54,370 nucleotides of DNA from a virus: positions 1 to 54,370 of the IMG/VR virus record IMGVR_UViG_3300046167_000449; one strand, 5' to 3'. This document shows positions 40,839 to 48,632 of the stretch, piece after piece. Within the stretch, counting starts at the first letter, position 1; each line of letters starts with the position of its first letter. Both the position numbers and the translations under genes were made by a program. The notes beneath the pieces were generated by a model. The model saw only the letters and a list, made by a program, of their open reading frames with translations, was not told the origin of the DNA and ran no database searches.

Positions 40839-41255
40839 ATGAAAAATTTTATTTTAACAATGGCACTTGCAGTATTTACTGCCTTCGGTGCAAACGCGCA
40901 AAACGCAAAAGGTGACTGGTACGTAGGTACTGGCGATATTACTAACACGGCTTGGACTGAGTTATCAATCCAACCAACAATTGGCTATGCTTTTTCTGAC
41001 AACTATATGGTTGGAATGAATTTGACACAAGCAGACTCAACAGAAGACATGGTCTTAGGTCTTGAAGGAAGATATTTCCATAAAGGCTTTTTTGGCTACG
41101 TTGCATTGAATGACTTTGATTTCGATCAAGCTCAATTAGGTGTAGGTAAAATGTTTGAGTTTCACAAAGGAGCAATGTTTGTAGACCCAAAGATCGTTTA
41201 CGATTTAGGAGCTGAAACAACTAACCTTCAAATCGGATTTGGCTTAAAGTTCTAA
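40839..41255 (+). CDS. Phage-encoded outer-membrane beta-barrel protein
   Basis: This is a 138-residue protein. The signal peptide MKNFILTMALAVFTAFGANA is followed by Q, a plausible signal peptidase I site. Alternating hydrophobic strands follow (IQPTIGYAFSDNYMVGMNL, LGLEGRYFHKGFFGYVAL) and the last strand ends in Phe (NLQIGFGLKF), as outer-membrane barrels do. It has its own promoter upstream and terminator downstream, so it is a self-contained cassette. Altering the host surface, for instance superinfection exclusion, is the likely role by analogy. It could also be a captured host gene. Confidence 0.75.
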   Translation: MKNFILTMALAVFTAFGANAQNAKGDWYVGTGDITNTAWTELSIQPTIGYAFSDNYMVGMNLTQADSTEDMVLGLEGRYFHKGFFGYVALNDFDFDQAQLGVGKMFEFHKGAMFVDPKIVYDLGAETTNLQIGFGLKF

Positions 41256-41279
41256 GCTAATCGGATTTGGTTTTGAAAT

Positions 41280-41309
41280 ACCCAGGGTTTCTAGGATCCT
41301 GGGTTTTTT
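41280..41309 (+). terminator. Rho-independent terminator after outer-membrane protein gene
   Basis: The stem ACCCAGG/CCTGGGT is followed by six T. It separates the outer-membrane cassette from the clamp promoter, which begins two bases later. Confidence 0.85.
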
Positions 41310-41310
41310 A

Positions 41311-41340
41311 TTGAAACTAACTAGTACTTTACTATATAAT
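41311..41340 (+). promoter_or_regulatory. TTGAAAC-N17-TATAAT promoter before the sliding clamp
   Basis: TTGAAA (41311-41316), an 18-base spacer and TATAAT (41335-41340) make the best consensus copy of the family. The clamp gene starts 24 bases later, and the polymerase C-half follows in the same unit. Confidence 0.65.
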
Positions 41341-41363
41341 TATCAAACAAAAAATATACTTAG

Positions 41364-42107
41364 ATGAAATTACAAATTGATCGAATTGACCAACACGAGC
41401 TTACAGGTTTTATTAATCGTGTAAAGCTTATTGACTCATTTGTCTACATGAAAATCAAAGATGGACAAATACACTCTGCAGTTTATTTACCGCAAAGAGA
41501 CGCAGTAAAATCACATACTGTAAACTGTGATAAAATCTTCCAAATCAGTGAATTTCCAGATACTGACAAGGAAATGAAAGTTGCTTTCTTTGAAGGAGCT
41601 AAAGTAATTGATGCAATTAAACACTTTGAGCACGATGCTATCAAAGGTGAAATTGAGTTCTTAGAAAACGAAAATGAGTTCGTTGCATCTACACTTAGAA
41701 TCTTTAACGATGAGCTAGAAATTACTTTATCTTGTTCAGAGCCTTCATTAGGATTTAAAGACCTAACACCGGATCAACAAGCAGCTATTTTCGCAACTGA
41801 TGATACTAACTTCAGTTTTACAATGGACACTCACACAATCAATAAAGTTAAAAACTTATTTGGACTTGATAAAGATGAGACGTTTAGTGTAAAAGCTAAT
41901 GGCACAGGAGTCGCTGTTAGTGGTAAATCATTTAACGCTACAATTAATCCAGAATCAAATGGAAGTGGCGCAGTAACGGTTTACAAAAAGTATTTAAACC
42001 TGTTAGACAAAGAAGAACAAACTGTACATATTTCAGATTCTAAAATCGTATTCGAATCTACAGAATCTAGTACACTACTTACTGTATCAACTTGTCAAAC
42101 AGCTTAA
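41364..42107 (+). CDS. 45: Sliding clamp, T4 gp45-like
   Basis: The 247 residues have the alternating strand pattern of processivity clamps (two similar halves with short helices) and an acidic surface. T4 gp45 has 228 residues. No signature residue exists for this family, so the call rests on length, fold pattern and location: the stop lies three bases before the gene for the polymerase C-half, and in T4 gene 45 also belongs to the polymerase cluster. It would tether polymerase and, in late infection, activate gp55/gp33 transcription. The clamp loader genes are not in this window. Confidence 0.65.
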   Translation: MKLQIDRIDQHELTGFINRVKLIDSFVYMKIKDGQIHSAVYLPQRDAVKSHTVNCDKIFQISEFPDTDKEMKVAFFEGAKVIDAIKHFEHDAIKGEIEFLENENEFVASTLRIFNDELEITLSCSEPSLGFKDLTPDQQAAIFATDDTNFSFTMDTHTINKVKNLFGLDKDETFSVKANGTGVAVSGKSFNATINPESNGSGAVTVYKKYLNLLDKEEQTVHISDSKIVFESTESSTLLTVSTCQTA

Positions 42108-42110
42108 TAG

Positions 42111-43319
42111 ATGGATATAACTGCATTAGAAAATAAACCAACCGATCAACTAAGTAAAGAAGAGGCTGAGTTGCTTGTAAAACACTACAAGCAACTCTCC
42201 GCTAAGTATACTGCTTATGAACAAGCTGTAAAACTTACTCTTAACTCTATTTATGGTGCATTCGGTAATAAGTGGTTTCACTTTTTTAATATTGATATTG
42301 CAGAGTCCATTACTAAACAAGGTAAAGATGCTATTCTTTATTCCGAAACAATACTTAACAAATACGTTAATGATTTTTGGCATAAAGATACTAAAGTACA
42401 CGAACAATTCAATATTAAAGTAAAGGGTAAAATTGAAAAACCTGCAGTAATTTATATTGACACAGATTCATGTTACGTTCAGTTTCAAGACCTTTATGAA
42501 TCTATTATCTGGGAAGATGAAGATAATGTTTTACCTATTGATGAATTTATCCTAGCGTTCTATGCATTTAGACTTCAAGACTATATTACTAAATGTATGC
42601 AAAAATATGCTGATGTATCTAATACTGATAACTTCTTATTCTTTGAACTAGAATCTCTTGCCTATAATGGTATTTGGATGTCAAAGAAAAAGTATATTCA
42701 AAATATTGCATGGGATGATAAACTAGAAACTACTGATAGACATCCATCGCTTAAGAAAGTAAAGACAATCGGCTTTGATACTATTCAATCTTCTACGCCA
42801 AAGTTTGCAAGAGAGAAATTAGTAGAAGCACTTAGAATTTTATTTAGGTCACAGAAAACACCTGGCGCTGAAGAGCTACAACAATTAGTTAGCTTTATGA
42901 AAGAGACTAAAAAAGAATTTGCATTAGCAAATATTGACGACATCTCATTTAATAGAAGAACTAATAATATTGAAAAGTATATTGTAGATGACCAAATTGA
43001 ATTTCAAGTAGGACTAAAATGTCCAGCTAACGTAAAGGCAGCAGGTTACTATAACTATAACTTGAATAACAATTCTAAATATAAAAACAAATATAAATTG
43101 ATTGGTAACGGTGAGAAGCTTAAGATTTACAATTGTAAAACTCCAATCTCTGAAGTATTTGCTTATTTACCAGGTGAACATCCTTATGAGATCGCACCTA
43201 AAGTAGACTATGATACACAATTTGAAAAGTGTATGATTGACCCACTTAATAGAGTATTGAAAGCTATTAAATTACAGACATTAGACACTAACCTGATCTA
43301 CGCATCAGCATTATTTTAA
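42111..43319 (+). CDS. 43: DNA polymerase gp43-like, C-terminal half (motifs B and C)
   Basis: This is a 402-residue separate gene with its own ATG. It starts with a helical lead (MDITALENKPTDQLSKEEAE), then motif B (KLTLNSIYGAFGNKWFHFFN), motif C (VIYIDTDSCYVQF, catalytic DTD) and the KKKY motif (WMSKKKYIQNIAW), and ends LIYASALF, a plausible clamp-binding tail. The exonuclease and motif A are in the gene at 35844. There is no intein-type Cys start or His-Asn end, so the halves must assemble non-covalently. It is co-transcribed with the clamp. Confidence 0.92.
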   Translation: MDITALENKPTDQLSKEEAELLVKHYKQLSAKYTAYEQAVKLTLNSIYGAFGNKWFHFFNIDIAESITKQGKDAILYSETILNKYVNDFWHKDTKVHEQFNIKVKGKIEKPAVIYIDTDSCYVQFQDLYESIIWEDEDNVLPIDEFILAFYAFRLQDYITKCMQKYADVSNTDNFLFFELESLAYNGIWMSKKKYIQNIAWDDKLETTDRHPSLKKVKTIGFDTIQSSTPKFAREKLVEALRILFRSQKTPGAEELQQLVSFMKETKKEFALANIDDISFNRRTNNIEKYIVDDQIEFQVGLKCPANVKAAGYYNYNLNNNSKYKNKYKLIGNGEKLKIYNCKTPISEVFAYLPGEHPYEIAPKVDYDTQFEKCMIDPLNRVLKAIKLQTLDTNLIYASALF

Positions 43320-43323
43320 AATT

Positions 43324-43500
43324 ATGACAATAGAACAAATTAACCAACTAGTAGAAAAGTTTCCAAACGATATGCAATTAGGTGAAGCAGTTAGAAGAGC
43401 CTATTGGGAAGCTAAAAAATCGAAGGAAGTAAAAAACCCATCTCAGTTAAACATATTTGACGATGATGATAGAGATGATGTAATACTAGGTTACGACTAA
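43324..43500 (+). CDS. Small protein with clamp-binding-like motif, 58 residues
   Basis: It starts MTIEQINQLVEKFPNDMQLG. A helix (EAVRRAYWEAKKSKEVKN) is followed by PSQLNIFDDDDRDD. QLNIF fits the bacterial beta-clamp-binding consensus QLxLF and is followed by an acidic patch. It lies four bases after the polymerase C-half, and its stop overlaps the next ATG (TAATG). It may touch the host or phage clamp; that is inference from one motif. Confidence 0.5.
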   Translation: MTIEQINQLVEKFPNDMQLGEAVRRAYWEAKKSKEVKNPSQLNIFDDDDRDDVILGYD

Positions 43501-43709
43501 TGGAAAATTCAATTAACATAGAAGACCTTCCTGTAAAACAACAGATTTATGTTAGAGAATATCAAAGAATCTTACATGGTTTAGCAGATATTCAACTAGG
43601 CATAGAGAATCTTTCTGATAGAGCTAAAGAGCTTACAAAGGAGCTTAATGAACTTAGAGCTAAAGAGAAAGAGGAATTTGGAGACGATAACGTATTAGAT
43701 AATGTGTAG
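43500..43709 (+). CDS. Unknown small coiled-coil protein
   Basis: The 69 residues contain VREYQRILHGLADIQLGIEN and then a heptad-like ELTKELNELRAKEKEEFGDD region. It is translationally coupled to the upstream gene by TAATG. No family is recognised. The promoter for uvsX begins at its stop codon. Confidence 0.5.
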   Translation: MENSINIEDLPVKQQIYVREYQRILHGLADIQLGIENLSDRAKELTKELNELRAKEKEEFGDDNVLDNV

Positions 43710-43737
43710 GAAACTATATCGGACTCTACCATATAAC
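43708..43737 (+). promoter_or_regulatory. AGGAAAC-N17-TATAAC promoter before uvsX
   Basis: AGGAAAC (43708-43714) and TATAAC (43732-43737) keep the 17-base gap between GAAAC and TATAA of the family. The uvsX ATG is 24 bases downstream, the same distance as for the clamp gene. Confidence 0.5.
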
Positions 43738-43761
43738 ATTTAACGAAATAAAAGTAATAAA

Positions 43762-44874
43762 ATGGCAAAAAAGAAAACATTTAGTTTTGATGACATTAAT
43801 AAAGAATTAGCGGACCTTAATCCGCTAGGTTCCGTTATGGAACATTCTAATTTTAGTGAGGTTACAGAATGGATTGACACTGGTAACTATCACTTAAACG
43901 CATGTGTCAGTGGCTCACTTTTTAGAGGTTGGCCTAATAATAGATCTTGTTCAATTGCAGGTCCTTCTGGAACTGGTAAAACATATTTAATTTTAAACTC
44001 TATTGCAAGAGCAATTGACATGGGATATAGTGTTATCTTCTATGATTCAGAAGCAGCGGTTGATAGAGAACTAATGAAGAAGTTTGGTATTGATACTACT
44101 AAAGTCAATTACCAACCATGTAATACTGTACAAGAGTTTAGAACTTCTGTAACATCTATTACTTCAAAAATGCAAGAGGTAAAAAGAGCTGGTGGTGAAG
44201 TACCTAAGATTATGATTATCTTAGATTCTGCTGGTAACTTAGCAACAATGAAAGAGATTGAAGATGCTAAGTCTGGTTCTGAGAAATCAGATATGACTAG
44301 ATCGAAAGTTCTTAAATCTATCTTTAGAATTATTATGACGCCACTTGCAGATCTTAAGATCCCATTCTTGTTTACTAACCATACATATCAAACACAGTCA
44401 TTTATTTCCCAGACTGTAGCAGGTGGTGGTACTGGACCAGAATATGCAGCTTCAATAGTTTTATTCTTAGGTAAAGCTCAGTTGAAAGAAGGTGGCGAAA
44501 AGACTGGTATTATTGTAACAGCTAAACCAAATAAAAATAGATTTGCAAAACCACATCCAATTAAATTCCACTTACACTTTACAGAGGGTATGAACAGATA
44601 TGTTGGCTTAGAGCAATATATTGATTGGGAAGAAATCGGTATTGCAAAAGGTAGTATTGAAAAGGGAGTTAAAACTCCTAAGGCTACAGCAAGGGGTTGG
44701 ATTTGTAAACACTTAGATGAAGCAGTACCTAATGCAGAGTTCTTTACAGATAAAGTATTTACAGAAGAGATTCTACAAAAGATTGAAAAGAAGATTCAGC
44801 CAATATTCAATTATAGCACTGAACACAGAGAGCTAAACGTAGATGAGTTACTAGAAGTAGAAGATGAAGATTAA
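43762..44874 (+). CDS. uvsX: RecA-like recombinase UvsX
   Basis: This is a 370-residue protein (T4: 391) with Walker A IAGPSGTGKTYLI, the catalytic Glu region FYDSEAAVDREL, Walker B KIMIILDSAGNLATM and the loop FTNHTYQTQSF. The acidic C-terminus (ELLEVEDED) is typical. It forms filaments on single-stranded DNA with UvsY and gp32 for strand exchange and recombination-dependent replication. It has its own promoter. The next gene overlaps its last 11 bases. Confidence 0.92.
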   Translation: MAKKKTFSFDDINKELADLNPLGSVMEHSNFSEVTEWIDTGNYHLNACVSGSLFRGWPNNRSCSIAGPSGTGKTYLILNSIARAIDMGYSVIFYDSEAAVDRELMKKFGIDTTKVNYQPCNTVQEFRTSVTSITSKMQEVKRAGGEVPKIMIILDSAGNLATMKEIEDAKSGSEKSDMTRSKVLKSIFRIIMTPLADLKIPFLFTNHTYQTQSFISQTVAGGGTGPEYAASIVLFLGKAQLKEGGEKTGIIVTAKPNKNRFAKPHPIKFHLHFTEGMNRYVGLEQYIDWEEIGIAKGSIEKGVKTPKATARGWICKHLDEAVPNAEFFTDKVFTEEILQKIEKKIQPIFNYSTEHRELNVDELLEVEDED

Positions 44875-45163
44875 TAAGGATAAGCTACCGATCAAGTATA
44901 TCCTAGGGATAGAAAAAGATCTACCAGATTATCCAACCGCTCTAGATGTTTTACAAGCTGAAGTAAAACTGTGTAATAGAAACCCAGACAGATATAAAGG
45001 TAGCTTTACCTACCATGCATTAAAAACTTATAGATTCCCAGAATCTGAACCAGATAAAATTTTAGAATCTGCAAAAGAATTGGTAATATTAGGTTTATGT
45101 GAACAAACAAACGAAGAGCCCGGTAAAGAGGCTTTTAAAATTTTAATAAACCCATTCGAATGA
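44864..45163 (+). CDS. Unknown 99-residue protein between uvsX and the oxygenase
   Basis: It starts MKINKDKLPIKYILGIEKDL and ends GKEAFKILINPFE, with mixed helix and strand and no signature motif. It overlaps uvsX at the start and the oxygenase gene at the end (ATGA), so it is part of a tightly coupled recombination and replication operon. Confidence 0.5.
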   Translation: MKINKDKLPIKYILGIEKDLPDYPTALDVLQAEVKLCNRNPDRYKGSFTYHALKTYRFPESEPDKILESAKELVILGLCEQTNEEPGKEAFKILINPFE

Positions 45164-45441
45164 TAGCAGTATTTGACAATTTCATAAAAGATCCGACTCT
45201 ATTGAAAGAGATCGAGATAAACTATAAACATATTTTTAGAGATCCAGGTAAGTATAAGTACTGGAATGGTTGGTGGAATACTCCAGCAAATAATACAACT
45301 AAAAAAGTAATTCAATATGTATGGGGAGAGAATTGCCCTATTTCACAAGGCTATAGTATTGATGGCTTTGAGTATTGGACTGGTATTCAAACAGCAGCAA
45401 ATATTGAAGATGGCTGGAGTGATAACCTAAATACATTTTGA
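45160..45441 (+). CDS. 2OG-Fe(II) oxygenase, segment 1
   Basis: This is the N-terminal part of a prolyl-hydroxylase-like oxygenase: MIAVFDNFIKDPTLLKEIEI, then WNGWWNTPANN and GFEYWTGIQTAAN, ending DGWSDNLN. The frame breaks at the iron site. Removing the extra A near 45431 gives NLNHFDKDEAWF, the HxD iron motif. The full gene is 45160-45739, about 193 residues. Confidence 0.7.
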   Translation: MIAVFDNFIKDPTLLKEIEINYKHIFRDPGKYKYWNGWWNTPANNTTKKVIQYVWGENCPISQGYSIDGFEYWTGIQTAANIEDGWSDNLNTF

Positions 45442-45739
45442 TAAAGATGAAGCCTGGTTTGAAAAAACTGAAGAAGTTGTAAGCCCAATTATAGGTAGTG
45501 TATATTATCCAGCAGGACAAGATTTTGATGGAGGTGATCTTGCAATATACACAGAAGGCCGAGATTCGACACCAGAGGTCATCAAAGCAAAACCTAATAG
45601 ATTTATCATCTTTAAAGCTGGGAACGATCTACACACAGTCCAGCAAGTTACACGAGGTATTAGAAATGCTATTGCAATTAACTTATGGGAAGATGAACCT
45701 TATTCTAAACAAAAAGGACATTTAGTCATAGAACAATAA
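45425..45739 (+). CDS. 2OG-Fe(II) oxygenase, segment 2
   Basis: It continues from HFDKDEAWFEKTEEVV through GSVYYPAGQDFDGGDLAIYT to RFIIFKAGNDLHTVQQVTRG, where the distal iron His and the 2-oxoglutarate-binding Arg (RGIRNAIAINLW) are expected. Such phage oxygenases hydroxylate proteins, small molecules or modified bases; the substrate is not evident. It lies eight bases before the helicase gene. Confidence 0.7.
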
Positions 45740-45746
45740 AAATAAT

Positions 45747-47063
45747 ATGCAGTTCGGACAAGACTTTGAAAAAATATTCTTTAGACTCTCATTAGAGAAG
45801 CCAAAATACTTACAGGCAATTAAATTTAACTTCTATACTTCAGAAGAAATTGATGCCTTAAGTTTTTTAGCTAATAAGTTCTATGCTAAATTTAATGAGA
45901 CTCCAACTAGAGAGAATTTAAAGTTATTAGTTCAAAATCATCCTAAGTCTAAGGAGAGAGTTTCAGATGGTATCTTAGATATGATCTTTGATGTAGACCT
46001 AGACAAATACGATGAGGAGTGGCTAACTAATACTGCAGAAGCTTGGATTAAGTGGAGAACATTTAATAACTCATTAACAGATACAATTGAGTATATTAAA
46101 ACCACTGATGTTAATCCAGAAAACGTAGAAGCTATCGTAACCAAAGTAAAGGGTTTAATTAACGATAGAAATAACTTAACATTTAATTCTGATCTTGGTC
46201 TTAACTTCTTTGATTTTGATGCACACGACCAGAAAGAATCTGAGAAAGTTAGTACAGGTTACAATTTCTTAGACCGAATGTTAGGTGGTGGTTATGACAA
46301 AGGTGGTAACCTTGTAGTTTATGCTGGTGAACAGAATATCGGTAAATCTATTTACTTAGCAAATGATGCAGCTAACTTTGTCAAGATGGGAACTAATACT
46401 GTAGTAATTACTGCGGAAATGGCAGCACATAAATTCGTAAAAAGAATTGGTGCTAATCTACTTTCAGTTAACATTAATGAGTATGCAGAGAAAGCTAAGA
46501 ATAAAGAACATATTAAACGTAGGTTAGAAACTGTCGGTGATGGATTTACTCCTCCCGGTAACCTATATGTAAAACAGTTTCCTACATCACAAGCTACAGT
46601 ACTAGATATTGAAGCTTATGTAAATCAAATTGAAGAAGAAAGACAAATTAAAGTGGGCGCAGTTGTAATTGACTATATTAATATCTTAGCCAATTATCGT
46701 AACCAAAATACGGAGAATACATATATGAAGATCAAGCAAATTGCAGAGGACCTTCGTGCTATGGGAATTCGTAATGACTGGTTGATTGTAACAGCAACCC
46801 AAATTACAAGATCAGGCTATAATGCATCGGACATAACTATGACTGACATCGCAGAATCCGCGGGACTTTCTCATACCGCAGATGTAATGCTTGGTATTAT
46901 TCAAGATGATTTAATGCGTGCTAATCAAGAGTATTGGTTAAAGGTACTTAAGATTAGAGATGGTGAAGGTAAAGGAACAAAGTGTAAACTAAATATTGAT
47001 TGGAATTATATGAGGTTACAAGAAACACATGAGATGTCTAACTCAAATATTCATTCAATATAA
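45747..47063 (+). CDS. 41: Replicative DNA helicase, T4 gp41 (DnaB-like)
   Basis: This is a 438-residue protein (T4: 475). The RecA-type helicase core starts near residue 170: FLDRMLGGGYDKGG, Walker A VVYAGEQNIGKSIYL, VVITAEMAAHKFVKR, Walker B GAVVIDYINILANYR, and the sensor region IVTATQITRSGYN. The N-terminal helical domain mediates hexamer and primase contacts. It unwinds the fork ahead of the polymerase and works with the gp61-like primase. No damage to the frame is seen. Confidence 0.88.
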   Translation: MQFGQDFEKIFFRLSLEKPKYLQAIKFNFYTSEEIDALSFLANKFYAKFNETPTRENLKLLVQNHPKSKERVSDGILDMIFDVDLDKYDEEWLTNTAEAWIKWRTFNNSLTDTIEYIKTTDVNPENVEAIVTKVKGLINDRNNLTFNSDLGLNFFDFDAHDQKESEKVSTGYNFLDRMLGGGYDKGGNLVVYAGEQNIGKSIYLANDAANFVKMGTNTVVITAEMAAHKFVKRIGANLLSVNINEYAEKAKNKEHIKRRLETVGDGFTPPGNLYVKQFPTSQATVLDIEAYVNQIEEERQIKVGAVVIDYINILANYRNQNTENTYMKIKQIAEDLRAMGIRNDWLIVTATQITRSGYNASDITMTDIAESAGLSHTADVMLGIIQDDLMRANQEYWLKVLKIRDGEGKGTKCKLNIDWNYMRLQETHEMSNSNIHSI

Positions 47064-47078
47064 AAACAATAAAACCAC

Positions 47079-47516
47079 ATGGCAAAAAATGATAAAATTT
47101 TTAATAATAATTTTGACACTCCAGAATTTGAATTAGGTAATATTAGTTTTGAATTAGATCCTTCTATTAAGGATAATCAAGATGAAGAAGAAAGAATCCA
47201 TTTTGATATGATCGCTAGACAGATTCATGAATTAATTGGATTATCTAGATTTAAAGTATTTAATGAAGTAGATGAACTAGGTAAATGTAATAAACTTAGA
47301 AAAAACGACATTAATGAAGTTTATGGATATATCATAGATGAAATGGCAGCTAAATTTAGCCGTATTGATATATTCAGTGAAATGTGTGTATATTTCGATA
47401 TTAAACCAGTGAAATTTTATAGTTCACTTTCAAATGTATATAAAGAAGATCTAATCCAAGAATTAGATTTAAGAACCGGTATTTTAGAAAAGAAGAACAT
47501 TAAAAAGTTATTTTAA
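47079..47516 (+). CDS. 33: Late-transcription coactivator, T4 gp33-like (candidate)
   Basis: The 145 residues have an acidic N-terminus. The helical C-terminal half (YGYIIDEMAAKFSRIDIFSE, then YFDIKPVKFYSSLSNVYKED) follows the gp33 pattern in which an EEF-S/Y-D helix, a P-xx-F turn and a final helix lead to a hydrophobic clamp-binding tail, here NIKKLF. gp33 bridges RNA polymerase and the gp45 clamp at late promoters. The presence of gp55 and gp45 in the same window fits. Similarity is by pattern only. Confidence 0.5.
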   Translation: MAKNDKIFNNNFDTPEFELGNISFELDPSIKDNQDEEERIHFDMIARQIHELIGLSRFKVFNEVDELGKCNKLRKNDINEVYGYIIDEMAAKFSRIDIFSEMCVYFDIKPVKFYSSLSNVYKEDLIQELDLRTGILEKKNIKKLF

Positions 47517-48632
47517 ATGATTGAACCTAAGGTAATTAAACAAGGAGCCAAAAGAGTATGGGTCCTTGGAGACTTACACTTTGGTGTAAGAGCAAACTCG
47601 GTCGAGTGGCTAAATATTCAAAAAGACTTCTTCGAGAACATGTTTATCCCAACATTGAAGAAGCATGTGCAACCGGGTGATGTCCTAGTACAAGTAGGAG
47701 ATACCTTTGATAATAGACAGTCTATTAATATTAAGGTATTAAGCTATGCCGTGGATCTATTTGAAAGACTAGGTCAAATTCTACCATGTTATGTAATCTG
47801 CGGTAACCATGATATTTGGGCTAAGAAGTCAAATGATATTTCATCAATCGATAGTTTAAAATGGATTCCTAATGTACAGGTTTACAAAGAGCCAGAACTT
47901 TTAAATTGGTCTGGTAAGAATGTATTATTAATGCCGTGGAGAAGAGATGCAGAACATGAAGCAGAAACTCTAGCAGATTATCCACAAGCAGATATTGTAT
48001 ATTGTCACTCAGAAGTTAGAGGTATTTACCTTAATGCTAAAGTTAAGAATGAGCATGGTACAGATTCTAATATCTATGACAAATATACAAGAGTTTACTC
48101 TGGTCATATCCACTTCAGACAGGAAAGAGGTAAACTATTAATGGTCGGTGTGCCATATCAATTAACAAGATCCGATAGAGATAATCCGAAAGGATTTGAT
48201 TTAGTCAATTTAGAAAATATGGAAGAGACTTTCTTTGAGAATCATATTTCCCCTAAATTTCTAAGATATAACATTAAAGCGCTATATGATATGCCTCTCG
48301 GCAAGTTTAAGGAACAAATAGAAAATAACTTTGTAGATCTATTCGTACCTTCACAAATCGCCACAACCAATGCATTGAGCCAGTTGGTTAATGAGATACA
48401 ACATATATCAAGAAAATTAGAGCCTAATATTTACGAAGAAGATTCATATATCGATAAAGACTTTTATGATATAGATGAAATTGAAGAGATGTATAAGAAT
48501 TACAATATTCTTAATCTTTGTAATATGTATATTGATGGTATGAAACAAGACGAGGATTTAGCTCTAAAACTAAAGAGCAAGTTAAAACAATTGTATACAC
48601 AATGTGCTTACAATTATGACACCGACAAATAA
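47517..48632 (+). CDS. 47: Recombination nuclease subunit gp47 (SbcD/Mre11-like)
   Basis: The 371 residues carry the metallophosphoesterase nuclease motifs LGDLHFG, VGDTFDNRQ, CGNHDIWAK, YCHSEVRG and YSGHIHFRQ, followed by the C-terminal capping and gp46-binding region. With gp46 it resects double-strand ends for recombination and degrades host DNA. Its start directly follows the previous stop, and its own stop overlaps the gp46 ATG. Confidence 0.9.
   Translation: MIEPKVIKQGAKRVWVLGDLHFGVRANSVEWLNIQKDFFENMFIPTLKKHVQPGDVLVQVGDTFDNRQSINIKVLSYAVDLFERLGQILPCYVICGNHDIWAKKSNDISSIDSLKWIPNVQVYKEPELLNWSGKNVLLMPWRRDAEHEAETLADYPQADIVYCHSEVRGIYLNAKVKNEHGTDSNIYDKYTRVYSGHIHFRQERGKLLMVGVPYQLTRSDRDNPKGFDLVNLENMEETFFENHISPKFLRYNIKALYDMPLGKFKEQIENNFVDLFVPSQIATTNALSQLVNEIQHISRKLEPNIYEEDSYIDKDFYDIDEIEEMYKNYNILNLCNMYIDGMKQDEDLALKLKSKLKQLYTQCAYNYDTDK

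Noticed and set aside
37200-42180. Split intein at the polymerase break
   Set aside because: The N-half has no intein-type Cys block after motif A, and the C-half starts with an ordinary ATG and an acidic helix, without a His-Asn block. The only Hint-type sequence in the window is in the tail fibre at 10929-11411.
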